Positions 1 to 7,907 of a stretch of DNA of 9,651 bases are shown piece after piece. Every line of letters begins with the position of its first letter. Positions within the stretch are counted from its first letter, which is position 1. Position numbers and translations under genes: made by a program. The stretch spans positions 1 through 9,651 of the forward strand of contig WRFF01000055.1 of NCBI GenBank assembly GCA_009778945.1, given 5' to 3'. The stretch is from Clostridiales bacterium. GTDB lineage: Bacteria > Bacillota > Clostridia > Peptostreptococcales > Anaerovoracaceae. Below the pieces are notes generated by a model. The model was not told the DNA's origin and did no database searches. It saw only the letters and a list, made by a program, of their open reading frames with translations.

Positions 1-1313
1 GCAAGCCGCACCGCGTTCATCATATCGTGCGCGTTGAAAGTAGCAAACCCGAACCCCGTCCCGTCGCCCGTGTAGCGGTTGTACGGCGCAACCGTATCGA
101 CAAGCCCGCCCGTTTCGCGCACGATCGGAAGCGTCCCGTAACGCTGCGCGATCATCTGTGAAAGCCCGCACGGCTCAAACTTCGACGGCATCAGGAAGAA
201 ATCCGCACCTGCGTAAATCATATGCGCGAGCGCCTCGTCGTACCCGATATAGACGCCGGCTTTGTCCGGATACTTCGCCGCGATATAGTTGAAAAAATTC
301 TGATATTCCGTGTCGCCGCTGCCGAGGATCACAAAACGCAGGTCTTCATGCAGAAGTTCCTCCAGCACGTAACGCACCAGGTCGAAACCTTTCTGCGCCG
401 TCATGCGCGAGACCATCGCAAGAACCGGCGCCCCGGGCTTTGCGTTAAGCGCAAACCGCGAGAGGAGCGCACGCTTGCAAGTCTGTTTTCCCCGAAAATC
501 GTTCTGCGTATAATTCGCCGCAATTTCCGTATCGTGCGCGGGATCGAAACATTCCGTGTCAATCCCGTTCAGAATACCGACAAGATCATCGCGCCGCGCC
601 GAAAGGGCGCCTTCCATCCCAAATCCGAAATACGCGTGCAGAATCTCGTGCGCGTAGTTTGGCGATACGGTCGAAATCTCGTCGGCAAAGACGATGGCCG
701 CCTTCAGCATGTTCGCGCCGCCGTCCAAATCAACATAAGCCGGGGAATTGTAATACTCCGGAATGCCGAGCATATCCCGCATGAGCCCGAAATCCATCCG
801 TCCCTGAAACTGGATATTGTGGATCGTAAAAAGTGTACGCGCCTCCCGGCGAAGCCGGCCGGCATATTGCGTTTTCAGCAGCAGCGGGATCATACCCGTA
901 TGCCAGTCATTCAGATGCAGGATATCCGGCGCGAAATCGATGAGCAAAAGCGCTTCGCAGGCCGCGCGGCAGAAGAAGAGATATTGTTCGTTTTCCGCGT
1001 CGCCGCCGCGATAGACGGGTCCTTGGAAATAATCCTCGTTGTCGATAAAATAATAACGGATCCCCTCGTATTCAAGCGTTTGTATTCCGAGATATTTCCG
1101 GCGCCAGCCGAGGTCGATCTGCGTCTCCCAAGCCGTCTCCAGCCCGTCCTGCCACCGCGCCTTTACGGCGTTATGCTTAGGCATCATGACGCGGACGTCT
1201 GCGCCGAGCGCAGCCAGCGCTTTCGGCAACGCGCCCATGACGTCCGCAAGCCCGCCCGTCTTGACGAAAGGCACACCCTCGGAGGCAATCAACAATATCC
1301 TCGGTCCGCTCAT
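1..1313 (-). CDS. glgA: Glycogen synthase GlgA (ADP-glucose type), C-terminus cut off by the window edge
   Basis: Transfers glucose from ADP-glucose to the non-reducing end of a growing alpha-1,4-glucan in the cytoplasm; retaining glycosyltransferase family 5. The 437 visible codons start MSGPRILLIASEG and carry the N-terminal KTGGLADV motif (K18, the ADP-glucose-contacting lysine of the family). The second Rossmann domain has SRMTAQKGFDL with R303 and K308, then PSKFEPCGLSQ with E380, and VRETGGLVDT. These match E. coli R300, K305 and E377 at a constant offset of three. Family proteins are about 475-480 residues, so roughly 40 are missing beyond base 1. The ATG at 1313 gives the expected N-terminus, but its nearest Shine-Dalgarno-like GGAG (1331-1334) is 17 bases upstream, which is too far, and an in-frame TAA blocks longer ATG starts. 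It lies 100 bases after hppA on the same strand and uses the product of the nearby glgC/glgD pair. Identity is near certain; the exact start is less so. Confidence 0.97.
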   Translation of the reverse strand, partial: MSGPRILLIASEGVPFVKTGGLADVMGALPKALAALGADVRVMMPKHNAVKARWQDGLETAWETQIDLGWRRKYLGIQTLEYEGIRYYFIDNEDYFQGPVYRGGDAENEQYLFFCRAACEALLLIDFAPDILHLNDWHTGMIPLLLKTQYAGRLRREARTLFTIHNIQFQGRMDFGLMRDMLGIPEYYNSPAYVDLDGGANMLKAAIVFADEISTVSPNYAHEILHAYFGFGMEGALSARRDDLVGILNGIDTECFDPAHDTEIAANYTQNDFRGKQTCKRALLSRFALNAKPGAPVLAMVSRMTAQKGFDLVRYVLEELLHEDLRFVILGSGDTEYQNFFNYIAAKYPDKAGVYIGYDEALAHMIYAGADFFLMPSKFEPCGLSQMIAQRYGTLPIVRETGGLVDTVAPYNRYTGDGTGFGFATFNAHDMMNAVRL

Positions 1314-1365
1314 GTTTCTGGTTATTTATTCTCCAAAATTTACAGGATAGGCGCCCATGAGGAGA

Positions 1366-1396
1366 GAAACGCCTCCCCTTTTCGGAGAGGCGTTTC
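1366..1396 (-). terminator. Hairpin between hppA and glgA, possible leaky terminator
   Basis: Read on the minus strand, the RNA forms GAAACGCCUCUCC, a GAAAA loop, then GGGGAGGCGUUUC: 13 continuous pairs with one U-G wobble, beginning 17 bases after the hppA stop. The tail after the stem is UCUCCUC, not a clean U-run, so termination would be weak or partial. It may instead protect the hppA 3' end or set the hppA to glgA ratio. A further arm pair, ACAGGATA (1342-1349) and TATCCTGT (1400-1407), encloses this stem. On the plus strand the outer right arm runs into five Ts (1407-1411). Confidence 0.5.
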
Positions 1397-1413
1397 GGAT
1401 ATCCTGTTTTTGC

Positions 1414-3900
1414 TTACTCGCCGGCAGCTTTGGCTGACTCTAACGCTTCCAGGTTATCATTCTTGGTCCCTTTGCCGACGCGCATCGCAAAGAATGAGCG
1501 CCAGACAAAGATGAGCGCGATGGCAAAGAAGATGATTCCGACGACCGTCGATACACCGCGGAAGCTTTCGTTGATGGCGATCTCCATCGCGAGCATCCCG
1601 AACAGTGTCGTGAACTTGATGATCGGGTTGAGCGCGACCGACGTTGTGTCTTTGAACGGGTCGCCGACCGTATCGCCGACGATTGTCGCGTCATGCAGGT
1701 CCGTACCCTTCATCTTGAGGTCCACCTCGACAACCTTCTTCGCGTTGTCCCAGCTACCGCCCGCGTTCGCCATAAAGACCGCCTGGAAGAGGCCGATGAC
1801 CGCGATCGAGATCAGATAGGAAATGAAGAAGGAAAGCGGTTCGTTGTCCGCATTCGCGCCAATGCCATGCGGCGCGGAGAAGAACGCATAGGCCAGCGTG
1901 AAGCAGAAGATCGCGACGAAGATATTCAACATGCCGCGCTGGGCGTACTGCGTGCAGATCTTCACGACTTCTTTGGACTTCTCCGTCGAAGCCTTCGTAT
2001 CCGCGTCGTCGTCGAGCTTGATATTCCGTTTGATGTATTCCACCGCCCTGTACGCGCCGGCGCAGACCGCCTGCGTGGAGGCGCCGCTGAACCAGAAGAT
2101 CGTCGCGCCGCCGCAGATGAAGCCGAGGATCGTAAACGGGTTGAGTAGATTCAGGATCGAGCCCGGATCCACGCCCGTCACCTTGCCGATGACGAGGATC
2201 AAAGAAAAGACCATCGTCGTCGCGCCGACGACCGCGGTGCCGATCAGCACCGGTTTCGCCGTCGCCTTGAAGGTATTGCCCGCGCCGTCGTTGGCCTCCA
2301 GATAATATTTCGCGATCTCGAAATCCGGCTTGAAACCGAAATCCTTTTCGATTTCCTTGTCAACGTCCGGGATCTGTTCAATCTGCGAAAGCTCGTAGAT
2401 AGACTGCGCGTTGTCCGTAACCGGGCCGTAGCTGTCGACCGCGATCGTGACCGGGCCCATGCCGAGGAAGCCGAACGCGACGAGGCCGAACGCGAAGATG
2501 CTGTGATAGTTGGTGAACAGCGTATCCAGCCCTTGCCCGCTCGCCAGATAGGCGACGAACATGAGCGCGAAGAAGACCATACCGAGCCAGAAAGCGCTGA
2601 AATTGCCCGCGATCAGGCCGGACAGGATATTCAGCGAAGCGCCGCCCTCTTTGGACGTCGTGACGACCTCGTGTACATGCTTGGAATTCGGGCTCGTGAA
2701 GACCTTTGTGACTTCCGGGATCACCGCGCCGCCGAGGGTGCCGCAACTGATAATAACGGAAAGCCAGATCCACAGGTTCGGATCAAGCGCGCCGATCTCC
2801 GAGGTGGGTCCGATGAGTAGGTGGCTGATGAAAAAGGTGACGGCGATCGACAAAACCGAGGTGATCCAGATCAGGCTCGTCAGCGGTTTTTCAAAGTCGA
2901 GGCGTTCCACATTGCTGTAGCGCGCCCTGGCATAAGCGCCGTTGATATAGTAGGCGATGACCGATGTGATGATCATGAGGATACGCATCACAAAGATCCA
3001 GGTCAGAAGCAGCGTCTGAATTTCAGGCTTATCCGACAAAGACAGCACGATGAAGGAGATCAGCGCGACGCCTGTGACGCCATAGGTCTCAAATCCGTCC
3101 GCCGTCGGACCGACGCTGTCGCCCGCGTTGTCGCCCGTGCAGTCCGCGATGACGCCCGGGTTTCTCGGATCGTCTTCGCCGATCTTAAAGACGATCTTCA
3201 TGAGGTCGGCGCCGACATCGGCGATCTTCGTGAAGATACCGCCGGCGATACGCAGCGCGGAGGCCCCAAGCGATTCGCCGACCGCGAAACCGATGAAGCA
3301 GGCGCCCGCGATCTCGCGCGGGATGAAGAGCAGGATGATAAGCATCATCACGAGCTCCATGCAGATGAGCAGCACGCCGATGCTGATCCCGGCGTTCAGC
3401 GGGATATTCAGCAGTTTCAGCGGCTTGTTCTCAAGCGCTGCAAACGCCATGCGGCTGTTCGCGATCGTATTTGTGCGGATGCCGAACCACGCGACCGTGT
3501 AGGATCCGAGAATGCCGATCACCGACCAGACCAAAATCAGGACGACGTTGCCGGCCGGGAATTTGTCCAGGAAGCCGAAATAGAAGATCATGCAAATGCC
3601 GATAAAGGCGAACAGGATCATGAGGAATTTCCCCTGCTGCGTCAAATAGGTCTTGCAGGTCTCATAGATCGTATTCGCGACGTCGAGCATGCTTTTGTGC
3701 GCGCGGATCTTTTTGATCCGGTTGTACTGGATGATTCCGAAAATAAATCCGGCGGCGCAGACGACGAGGCCCGCAATCAACAGATAGGCGTACTGGCCGC
3801 TGATGATGTCGGGCAGTATGAGATCCGCTTCGCTCGCGTACGCGAACTGCACGCCGAATACCGCCCATAACACACCGGCAATTATGAGAATTCTTTTCAC
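1414..3900 (-). CDS. hppA: Membrane-bound ion-translocating pyrophosphatase (K+-independent type)
   Basis: Hydrolyses cytoplasmic pyrophosphate and couples it to H+ (possibly Na+) pumping across the membrane. With the GTG start at 3900 it has 828 residues. Residues 1-22 look like a signal peptide or first membrane segment ending AYA before SEA, followed by many hydrophobic helices. Catalytic motifs are all present: TKIADVGADL (about 224-233), EDDPRNPG (242-249), DCTGDNAGDSVGPTADGFETYG (about 253-274), DSYGPVTDNA (489-498), GGSWDNAKK (714-722) and GDTVGDPFKDT (742-752). GNTFKA places a lysine (K545) where K+-independent enzymes have one. An insertion of about 25 residues separates DNAQSIYEL from GNTFKA. 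The ORF opens to a TTG at 3948, but that codon lies in a leader hairpin with no ribosome site. The GTG start is also imperfect: AAAGGG (3916-3921) is 15 bases away. It has its own promoter and separates glgD from glgA. Function is secure; the ion pumped cannot be read from sequence. Confidence 0.96.
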   Translation of the reverse strand: MKRILIIAGVLWAVFGVQFAYASEADLILPDIISGQYAYLLIAGLVVCAAGFIFGIIQYNRIKKIRAHKSMLDVANTIYETCKTYLTQQGKFLMILFAFIGICMIFYFGFLDKFPAGNVVLILVWSVIGILGSYTVAWFGIRTNTIANSRMAFAALENKPLKLLNIPLNAGISIGVLLICMELVMMLIILLFIPREIAGACFIGFAVGESLGASALRIAGGIFTKIADVGADLMKIVFKIGEDDPRNPGVIADCTGDNAGDSVGPTADGFETYGVTGVALISFIVLSLSDKPEIQTLLLTWIFVMRILMIITSVIAYYINGAYARARYSNVERLDFEKPLTSLIWITSVLSIAVTFFISHLLIGPTSEIGALDPNLWIWLSVIISCGTLGGAVIPEVTKVFTSPNSKHVHEVVTTSKEGGASLNILSGLIAGNFSAFWLGMVFFALMFVAYLASGQGLDTLFTNYHSIFAFGLVAFGFLGMGPVTIAVDSYGPVTDNAQSIYELSQIEQIPDVDKEIEKDFGFKPDFEIAKYYLEANDGAGNTFKATAKPVLIGTAVVGATTMVFSLILVIGKVTGVDPGSILNLLNPFTILGFICGGATIFWFSGASTQAVCAGAYRAVEYIKRNIKLDDDADTKASTEKSKEVVKICTQYAQRGMLNIFVAIFCFTLAYAFFSAPHGIGANADNEPLSFFISYLISIAVIGLFQAVFMANAGGSWDNAKKVVEVDLKMKGTDLHDATIVGDTVGDPFKDTTSVALNPIIKFTTLFGMLAMEIAINESFRGVSTVVGIIFFAIALIFVWRSFFAMRVGKGTKNDNLEALESAKAAGE

Positions 3901-3940
3901 TTTTCCGATACCGTTCCCTTTCTTCCTCCAAACCAACGAC

Positions 3941-3983
3941 GCGGACAAACGTCTATAATTTCACCGATACTATCTTCGTCCGC
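3941..3983 (-). other. Hairpin in the hppA 5' leader
   Basis: On the minus strand GCGGACGAA (3983-3975) can pair with TTTGTCCGC (3949-3941): nine pairs including one G-U, closing a 25-base loop. It lies in the ~130-base leader between the predicted hppA promoter and its GTG start, 11 bases before a GGAGG tract (3925-3929). A smaller stem, GGCGC with GCGCC (4016-4012 and 4004-4000), lies further upstream. The layout could act as a translational or transcriptional control leader. I do not recognise a known riboswitch family in it. Confidence 0.4.
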
Positions 3984-4036
3984 AACAAACTTCCACCCGG
4001 GCGCGGGCACAGCGCCTATGCCTGAATGAACGCTCC

Positions 4037-4065
4037 ATTTTAGCATAATTTTTCGGTCTTGGAAA
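4037..4065 (-). promoter_or_regulatory. Candidate sigma-A promoter for hppA
   Basis: Minus-strand TTTCCA (4065-4060, 4 of 6 matches to TTGACA), 17 bases, then TAAAAT (4042-4037, 5 of 6 matches to TATAAT). The TG at the extended -10 position gives TGCTAAAAT. The start of transcription would be near 4030, leaving a leader of about 130 bases before the GTG start. Inferred from consensus only. Confidence 0.5.
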
Positions 4066-4106
4066 GTAACACATGATACAACATGCGTGACAAGCATGAT
4101 ACGAAA

Positions 4107-4119
4107 CGCGCGATGCGCG
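4107..4119 (-). terminator. Short GC hairpin after glgD, weak terminator candidate
   Basis: Five-pair stem CGCGC / GCGCG with a three-base loop, followed on the minus strand by TTTCGT. It begins about 25 bases after the glgD stop and before the hppA promoter. The stem is short and the T-run only three long, so read-through from glgD into hppA is likely. An 8-base direct repeat CATGATAC occurs nearby on the plus strand at 4072-4079 and 4095-4102; its meaning is unknown. Confidence 0.25.
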
Positions 4120-4142
4120 CCGGACAGCGAAAAATTGTTTTA

Positions 4143-5270
4143 TTATACGACGCTTCCTTTGCGGATGACCACCGGGAAATCCACGGCGCCGATAAGGCGG
4201 TTGCGCGCGCGTACGCTGACATTTTTATCGAGAATCACGTTTTCCAGCTCCGCGTCTTCGGAGATGTCCGTCCCCGGAAATATGATGCTGTTCTTCACGA
4301 CCGTGTCCCGGCCGACATGCACACTGCGGAAGAGCACGCTGTTTTCCACCTTCCCTTCGATGATGCAGCCGTTCGCGATCAGGCTGCCTGACACATCCGC
4401 CGTCATAGTGTATTTCGCGGGGACGGAGTCCCGCACCTTTGTATAGATGCGGTTTTTCGACGAAAAGAGCTCGTCGCGCACCTCCGCGTTAAGCAGATCC
4501 ATATTGATTTTATAATAGGCGGCGACGGAGCGCATCGTCCCGACATAGCCTTTGTGCTCAAAGGCCATGATCTTAGAACGGCCGATATTGTTCCGGAGCA
4601 GTTCTTCGCAAAACTGATACTCCCCTTTCGCGAAACTCTCCTCCACCATATAGATAAGCGTGTCTTTTCCGATGATATATGTCTCCATGTTGCGCGCAAA
4701 GAGATCGGAATGCGCCGGGTTGAGTTCGATGCCGGTCACGGTCCCGTCCTTCTCAATATCCAGGTATACTTCGGCAAACCGGTCACCGCGATGGTCCGCC
4801 GCGGGGATATCCTGATAAAGGATCGTGACGTCCGCGTGTTGATCGATATGAAAACGCATCATTTCATCAAAGGTATTATTGAAGATGAGCGTCGAGCCAG
4901 TCAGCACGCAGTATTCCTGCTTCGTGCGCCGGATATAATCCAGGCAGCTTTTCAGCGCTTCAACCTTGCCGCGATAGACGCCCGGATTTTCGCGCAGAGA
5001 AAACGGCGTAAGCAGAAAAAGGCCGTCGCTCTTTCGCGAGAGATCCCAAGGCTTGCCCGAACTCAGATGATCCATCAGGGAATTGTAGTTGCGGCTCGCA
5101 ATCACGCCAACGTTGCGGATCTCCGAATTGATCATATTGGAGAGGCCGAAATCGATCATGCGGTATTTGCCCCCGACAGGAAGTGCTCCGACCGCGCGCG
5201 CTTCCACAAGCTCCCGGAGATCGGGCACCTCTTCCGCCGCGTAAATGATGCCGAATGCTTCGCGAATCAT
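4143..5270 (-). CDS. glgD: GlgD, regulatory-type subunit of ADP-glucose pyrophosphorylase
   Basis: A 375-residue paralogue of GlgC with the nucleotidyltransferase fold followed by left-handed beta-helix repeats (about 290-370). In Bacillota it partners GlgC in a hetero-oligomer and raises its activity. GGKYRMIDFGLSN (33-45) and NYNSLMDHLSSGKPWDL (61-77) are characteristic. The GGxGxRL nucleotide loop of GlgC is replaced by IIYAAEEVPDL near the N-terminus. The GDH at the catalytic aspartate becomes GST (125-127), and GYWRDVGT becomes GYVGTMRS (241-248). It is therefore expected to be catalytically poor or inactive alone. The ATG overlaps the glgC stop as ATGA, with a near-perfect AAAGGAGGT seven bases from the start, so the two subunits should be translationally coupled. 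The stop is TAA. Confidence 0.95.
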   Translation of the reverse strand: MIREAFGIIYAAEEVPDLRELVEARAVGALPVGGKYRMIDFGLSNMINSEIRNVGVIASRNYNSLMDHLSSGKPWDLSRKSDGLFLLTPFSLRENPGVYRGKVEALKSCLDYIRRTKQEYCVLTGSTLIFNNTFDEMMRFHIDQHADVTILYQDIPAADHRGDRFAEVYLDIEKDGTVTGIELNPAHSDLFARNMETYIIGKDTLIYMVEESFAKGEYQFCEELLRNNIGRSKIMAFEHKGYVGTMRSVAAYYKINMDLLNAEVRDELFSSKNRIYTKVRDSVPAKYTMTADVSGSLIANGCIIEGKVENSVLFRSVHVGRDTVVKNSIIFPGTDISEDAELENVILDKNVSVRARNRLIGAVDFPVVIRKGSVV

Positions 5271-6514
5271 GCGCGCACCTCCTTTCCGGCTTCGATGACA
5301 GCCCCTTTTTCGATGCGAGCCCCCTTTTCAACGACCGTAATGGGGACGTTCGGGTCGTAGCCCTCCGGAACGCCGGCGCCCGCCGCGGTGAACCCGCCGA
5401 GCGCGCCCGTCAGCGCATCTACGGGGTCCGCGCCAACCAGAGCGCCCTCTCCGACGAGCACTTCTTCGTCCAGGATGCTCTTGAGAACGCGGCTGTTTCG
5501 CCCAATATAAGTACCGCTCATAATGATGCTGTCCCGTACGAGCGCATCCTCTTCGACAATTACACCCGCGGACAGCACACTGTGTTCGACCGTGCCGAAA
5601 ATCGTGCAGCCCTCGCAGATGATGCTGTTTGTAACTTTTGCATGTGCGTCGATATACTGCGGCGGATCGTTTTCGTTGCGCGCAAAGATGCGCCACGGGT
5701 CGTCGTAGAGATTGAGCGGCGGCGCCTGGCTGATGAGCTCCATATTCGCTTCCCAGAGCGATTCGATCGTCCCCACGTCGCGCCAATACCCGCCGTATTC
5801 ATAGGCAAACATGCGCTCACCGCCCGCAAGCATCGCCGGGATAATGTCCTTGCCGAAATCATGCGTGGAACCGGCCAGCGTGCGGTCTTTCTCCATATAA
5901 TGCCGCAGCGTCTTCCAGTTGAAGACATAGACGCCCATCGAGGCGAGGGTGCTTTTCGGGTGCTTCGGCTTCTCCTTGAATTCCGTGATGCGCATCTCCG
6001 TGTCTGTATTCATGATGCCGAAACGTGAAGCGTCCGCTATCGGCACCGAAATCACCGCGATTGTCGCGTCCGCTTTTTTCTCCTCGTGATAGGCGATCAT
6101 CCATTTATAATTCATTTTATAAATATGGTCGCCGGATAGAATAAGCACCGTGTCCGGGTCAAACTGATCGACAAACGAGGCGTTTTGATTGATCGCGTCC
6201 GCAGTACCCGCATACCAGTCGCCGCCCGTGACGCGCGCAAACGGCGGCAGCACATAAGCGCCGCCTGTGATGGTATCCAGATCCCAGGCTTGCCCCGTGC
6301 CGATATAGGTATTGAGTTCAAGCGGACGGTATTGTGTGAGTACGCCGACGGTATCAATGCCCGAATGCGTACAGTTACTGAGCGTGAAGTCAATGATGCG
6401 GTATTTTCCGCCGTAGGTCACCGCCGGCTTCGCGCGCCGCGCGGTCAGCGCGCCGAGACGGCTGCCCTGCCCGCCCGCGAGCAGCAAGGCTACGGTTTTC
6501 TTTTTTCTGTACAT
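5267..6514 (-). CDS. glgC: Glucose-1-phosphate adenylyltransferase GlgC, catalytic subunit
   Basis: Converts glucose-1-phosphate and ATP to ADP-glucose and pyrophosphate, the committed step of bacterial glycogen synthesis. The 415-residue protein has the nucleotide loop LAGGQGSRL (12-20), RAKPAV (27-32), GGKYRIIDFTLSNC (35-48), WYAGTADAI (100-108), SGDHIYKMNY (127-136, catalytic D129), EFKEKP (178-183, K182 matching the sugar-phosphate lysine K195 of E. coli) and GYWRDVGTIE (242-251). Beta-helix repeats follow from about 290. E. coli K39, which binds the activator fructose-1,6-bisphosphate, is R26 here, so E. coli-style activation should not be assumed. The ATG at 6514 has AAAGGAGG seven bases upstream. 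The last codons encode the glgD ribosome site, and the genes overlap by four bases. Length and motifs are full and intact. Confidence 0.97.
   Translation of the reverse strand: MYRKKKTVALLLAGGQGSRLGALTARRAKPAVTYGGKYRIIDFTLSNCTHSGIDTVGVLTQYRPLELNTYIGTGQAWDLDTITGGAYVLPPFARVTGGDWYAGTADAINQNASFVDQFDPDTVLILSGDHIYKMNYKWMIAYHEEKKADATIAVISVPIADASRFGIMNTDTEMRITEFKEKPKHPKSTLASMGVYVFNWKTLRHYMEKDRTLAGSTHDFGKDIIPAMLAGGERMFAYEYGGYWRDVGTIESLWEANMELISQAPPLNLYDDPWRIFARNENDPPQYIDAHAKVTNSIICEGCTIFGTVEHSVLSAGVIVEEDALVRDSIIMSGTYIGRNSRVLKSILDEEVLVGEGALVGADPVDALTGALGGFTAAGAGVPEGYDPNVPITVVEKGARIEKGAVIEAGKEVRA
5275..5284 (-). promoter_or_regulatory. Ribosome binding site of glgD inside the glgC 3' end
   Basis: AAGGAGGTGC on the minus strand lies within the last codons of glgC and precedes the glgD ATG with about seven bases between GGAGG and the start. 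It fixes the glgD start and supports coupled translation of the two subunits. Confidence 0.85.
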
Positions 6515-6546
6515 AATGCATCCTCCTTTGGAAACATCGTATTATT

Positions 6547-6555
6547 ATTTTATCA
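6547..6555 (-). promoter_or_regulatory. Candidate extended -10 promoter upstream of glgC
   Basis: TGATAAAAT on the minus strand (6555-6547) is an extended -10 element with 5 of 6 matches in the hexamer. The -35 region (TATGAA at 17 bases) is poor. Transcription would start near 6540, about 26 bases before the glgC ATG. It lies in the 89-base tyrS-glgC spacer, so glgCD could be expressed apart from tyrS. The direct repeat GCTTATAT (minus strand, 6590-6583 and 6580-6573) lies just upstream. Confidence 0.4.
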
Positions 6556-6603
6556 GCGCTTCTTTCTCCTTCATATAAGCGTATATAAGCACTTTCTGAA
6601 TTA

Positions 6604-7881
6604 TCACCTCATTTGTACGCGGCGCCAGGTTTTTTTGCCCTTCCGGATCAGGATGCTGCCATCCGCAAAATCCGCTTCGGTAAGCACCTGCTTCGGATCG
6701 GTTATTTTCACGTCGTCGATGGTCAAACCGCCTTGTTGAATCGCGCGGATGCCTTCGCCGTTGCTCTGCGCAAGGCCGGTCTCGCGCAAAAGCGCCACGA
6801 CACTGACGCCGCCGTCGGCCCGAAGCCGTTCCCGGGCGATCTCCGTCGTGGGCATCGCTTTGGATGTGATGTCGCTCCGCTCCGCAGCTGTCTCCGCATC
6901 GTCCGCTTGACCGCCCGCGCCGAACAGCGCCCGCGCCGCCGTCCGCGCCGCCGCCGCCTCTTCTTCGCCGTGCACGAGTTTCGTGACTTCAAAGGCAAGC
7001 GCTTCCTTCGCGCGGTTGATCTCGCTGTCCTCCAGCGCGGAAAGCGCATTCACTTCGTCCATCGGCAGGAAAGTCAGGAGCGACAGGCAATTCCGCACAT
7101 CTGCGTCCTCGACATTTCGCCAGTATTGATAAAAGTCGTACGGGCTCGTTTTTGCAGGATCGAGCCAGAGCGCGCCCGACTGCGTCTTGCCCATTTTGCT
7201 CCCTTCGCTCGTCGTGAGCAGTGCGAATGTCATGCCGAACGCCTGCGCGCTTTCCTCGCGCCGGATCAGGTCGACGCCGCCAAGAATATTGGACCACTGG
7301 TCGTCGCCGCCGAATTGCATCGTGCATCCGTAGCGCCGGTAGAGTTCGAGAAAATCGTAACTCTGCATGAGCATATAATTGAGCTCCAAAAATGAAAGCC
7401 CCTTTTCCAAACGCGAGCGATAGCATTCCGCGCGCAACATCTGGTTCACCGAAAAATACCGTCCGATCTCGCGGATGAAATCGACATAATTCAAATCGAG
7501 CAGCCAGTCCGCGTTATTGGCGAGGATCGCTTTGCCTTCCGAAAAGTCGATGAAGCGCTCAAAAAGGCCGACGAATTTGCGCCCGTTTTCGGAAATCTGC
7601 TCGCGCGTCATCATCTGCCGCATATCCGTGCGCCCCGAAGGGTCGCCGACCATCGTCGTGCCACCGCCGACAAGCACGACCGGCACATGGCCGTACCGTT
7701 GCATCCACATCATGACGATGGCCTGCAGGAAATGGCCGACATGCAGGCTGTCCGCCGTCGGGTCGAAGCCGATATAGAAGGTGACCTTCTCCTCGCCGAG
7801 CCGCCGCCGTACCTCTTCGTCATCCGTAGTCTGCCGGATAAAGCCGCGTTCCTTTAATATGTCATATACGTTCTCGCTCAT
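6604..7881 (-). CDS. tyrS: Tyrosyl-tRNA synthetase (TyrS type)
   Basis: Class I synthetase that activates tyrosine with ATP, releasing pyrophosphate, and charges tRNA-Tyr in the cytoplasm. The 425 residues contain YIGFDPTADSLHVGH (36-50, HIGH-type HVGH at 47-50), GDPSGRT (79-85), ELNYMLMQSYDF (166-177), QFGGDDQWSNI (189-199) and the KMSKS-type loop KMGKT (229-233). A C-terminal S4-like RNA-binding domain covers about 358-425. Residues 305-335 are rich in alanine and charged residues, a low-conservation linker. The ATG at 7881 has GGAG five bases upstream. There is no T-box leader in the 144-base spacer: the T-box GGGTGGNACCGCG motif is absent, although many Bacillota tyrS genes have one. The stop is TGA, with glgC 89 bases downstream. 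Confidence 0.97.
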   Translation of the reverse strand: MSENVYDILKERGFIRQTTDDEEVRRRLGEEKVTFYIGFDPTADSLHVGHFLQAIVMMWMQRYGHVPVVLVGGGTTMVGDPSGRTDMRQMMTREQISENGRKFVGLFERFIDFSEGKAILANNADWLLDLNYVDFIREIGRYFSVNQMLRAECYRSRLEKGLSFLELNYMLMQSYDFLELYRRYGCTMQFGGDDQWSNILGGVDLIRREESAQAFGMTFALLTTSEGSKMGKTQSGALWLDPAKTSPYDFYQYWRNVEDADVRNCLSLLTFLPMDEVNALSALEDSEINRAKEALAFEVTKLVHGEEEAAAARTAARALFGAGGQADDAETAAERSDITSKAMPTTEIARERLRADGGVSVVALLRETGLAQSNGEGIRAIQQGGLTIDDVKITDPKQVLTEADFADGSILIRKGKKTWRRVQMR

Positions 7882-7907
7882 TCATTCTCCATCACTATTT
7901 TTGCGGT

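Noticed and set aside
222..1514. Long plus-strand open frame (430 codons) opposite glgA and the hppA end
   Set aside because: The opposite strand encodes an intact GlgA with all family motifs. The plus-strand translation is arginine- and histidine-rich and resembles no family; it is a by-product of biased codon use.
2821..3870. Plus-strand open frame (349 codons) opposite hppA
   Set aside because: Its Asp/Arg/His-rich translation mirrors the hydrophobic codons of hppA, and it has no start context or family motif.
3901..3948. Longer hppA reading frame starting with TTG at 3948
   Set aside because: The TTG lies in the 3' arm of the leader hairpin, has no Shine-Dalgarno sequence, and would put 16 charged residues before what looks like a signal peptide.
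3901..4097. Small minus-strand ORF (66 codons) across the hppA leader
   Set aside because: It crosses the predicted promoter and leader stems, has no ribosome site and encodes no recognisable protein.
4554..6028. Plus-strand open frames opposite glgD and glgC (268 and 257 codons)
   Set aside because: They are shadows of two well-supported minus-strand genes and show no recognisable domain.
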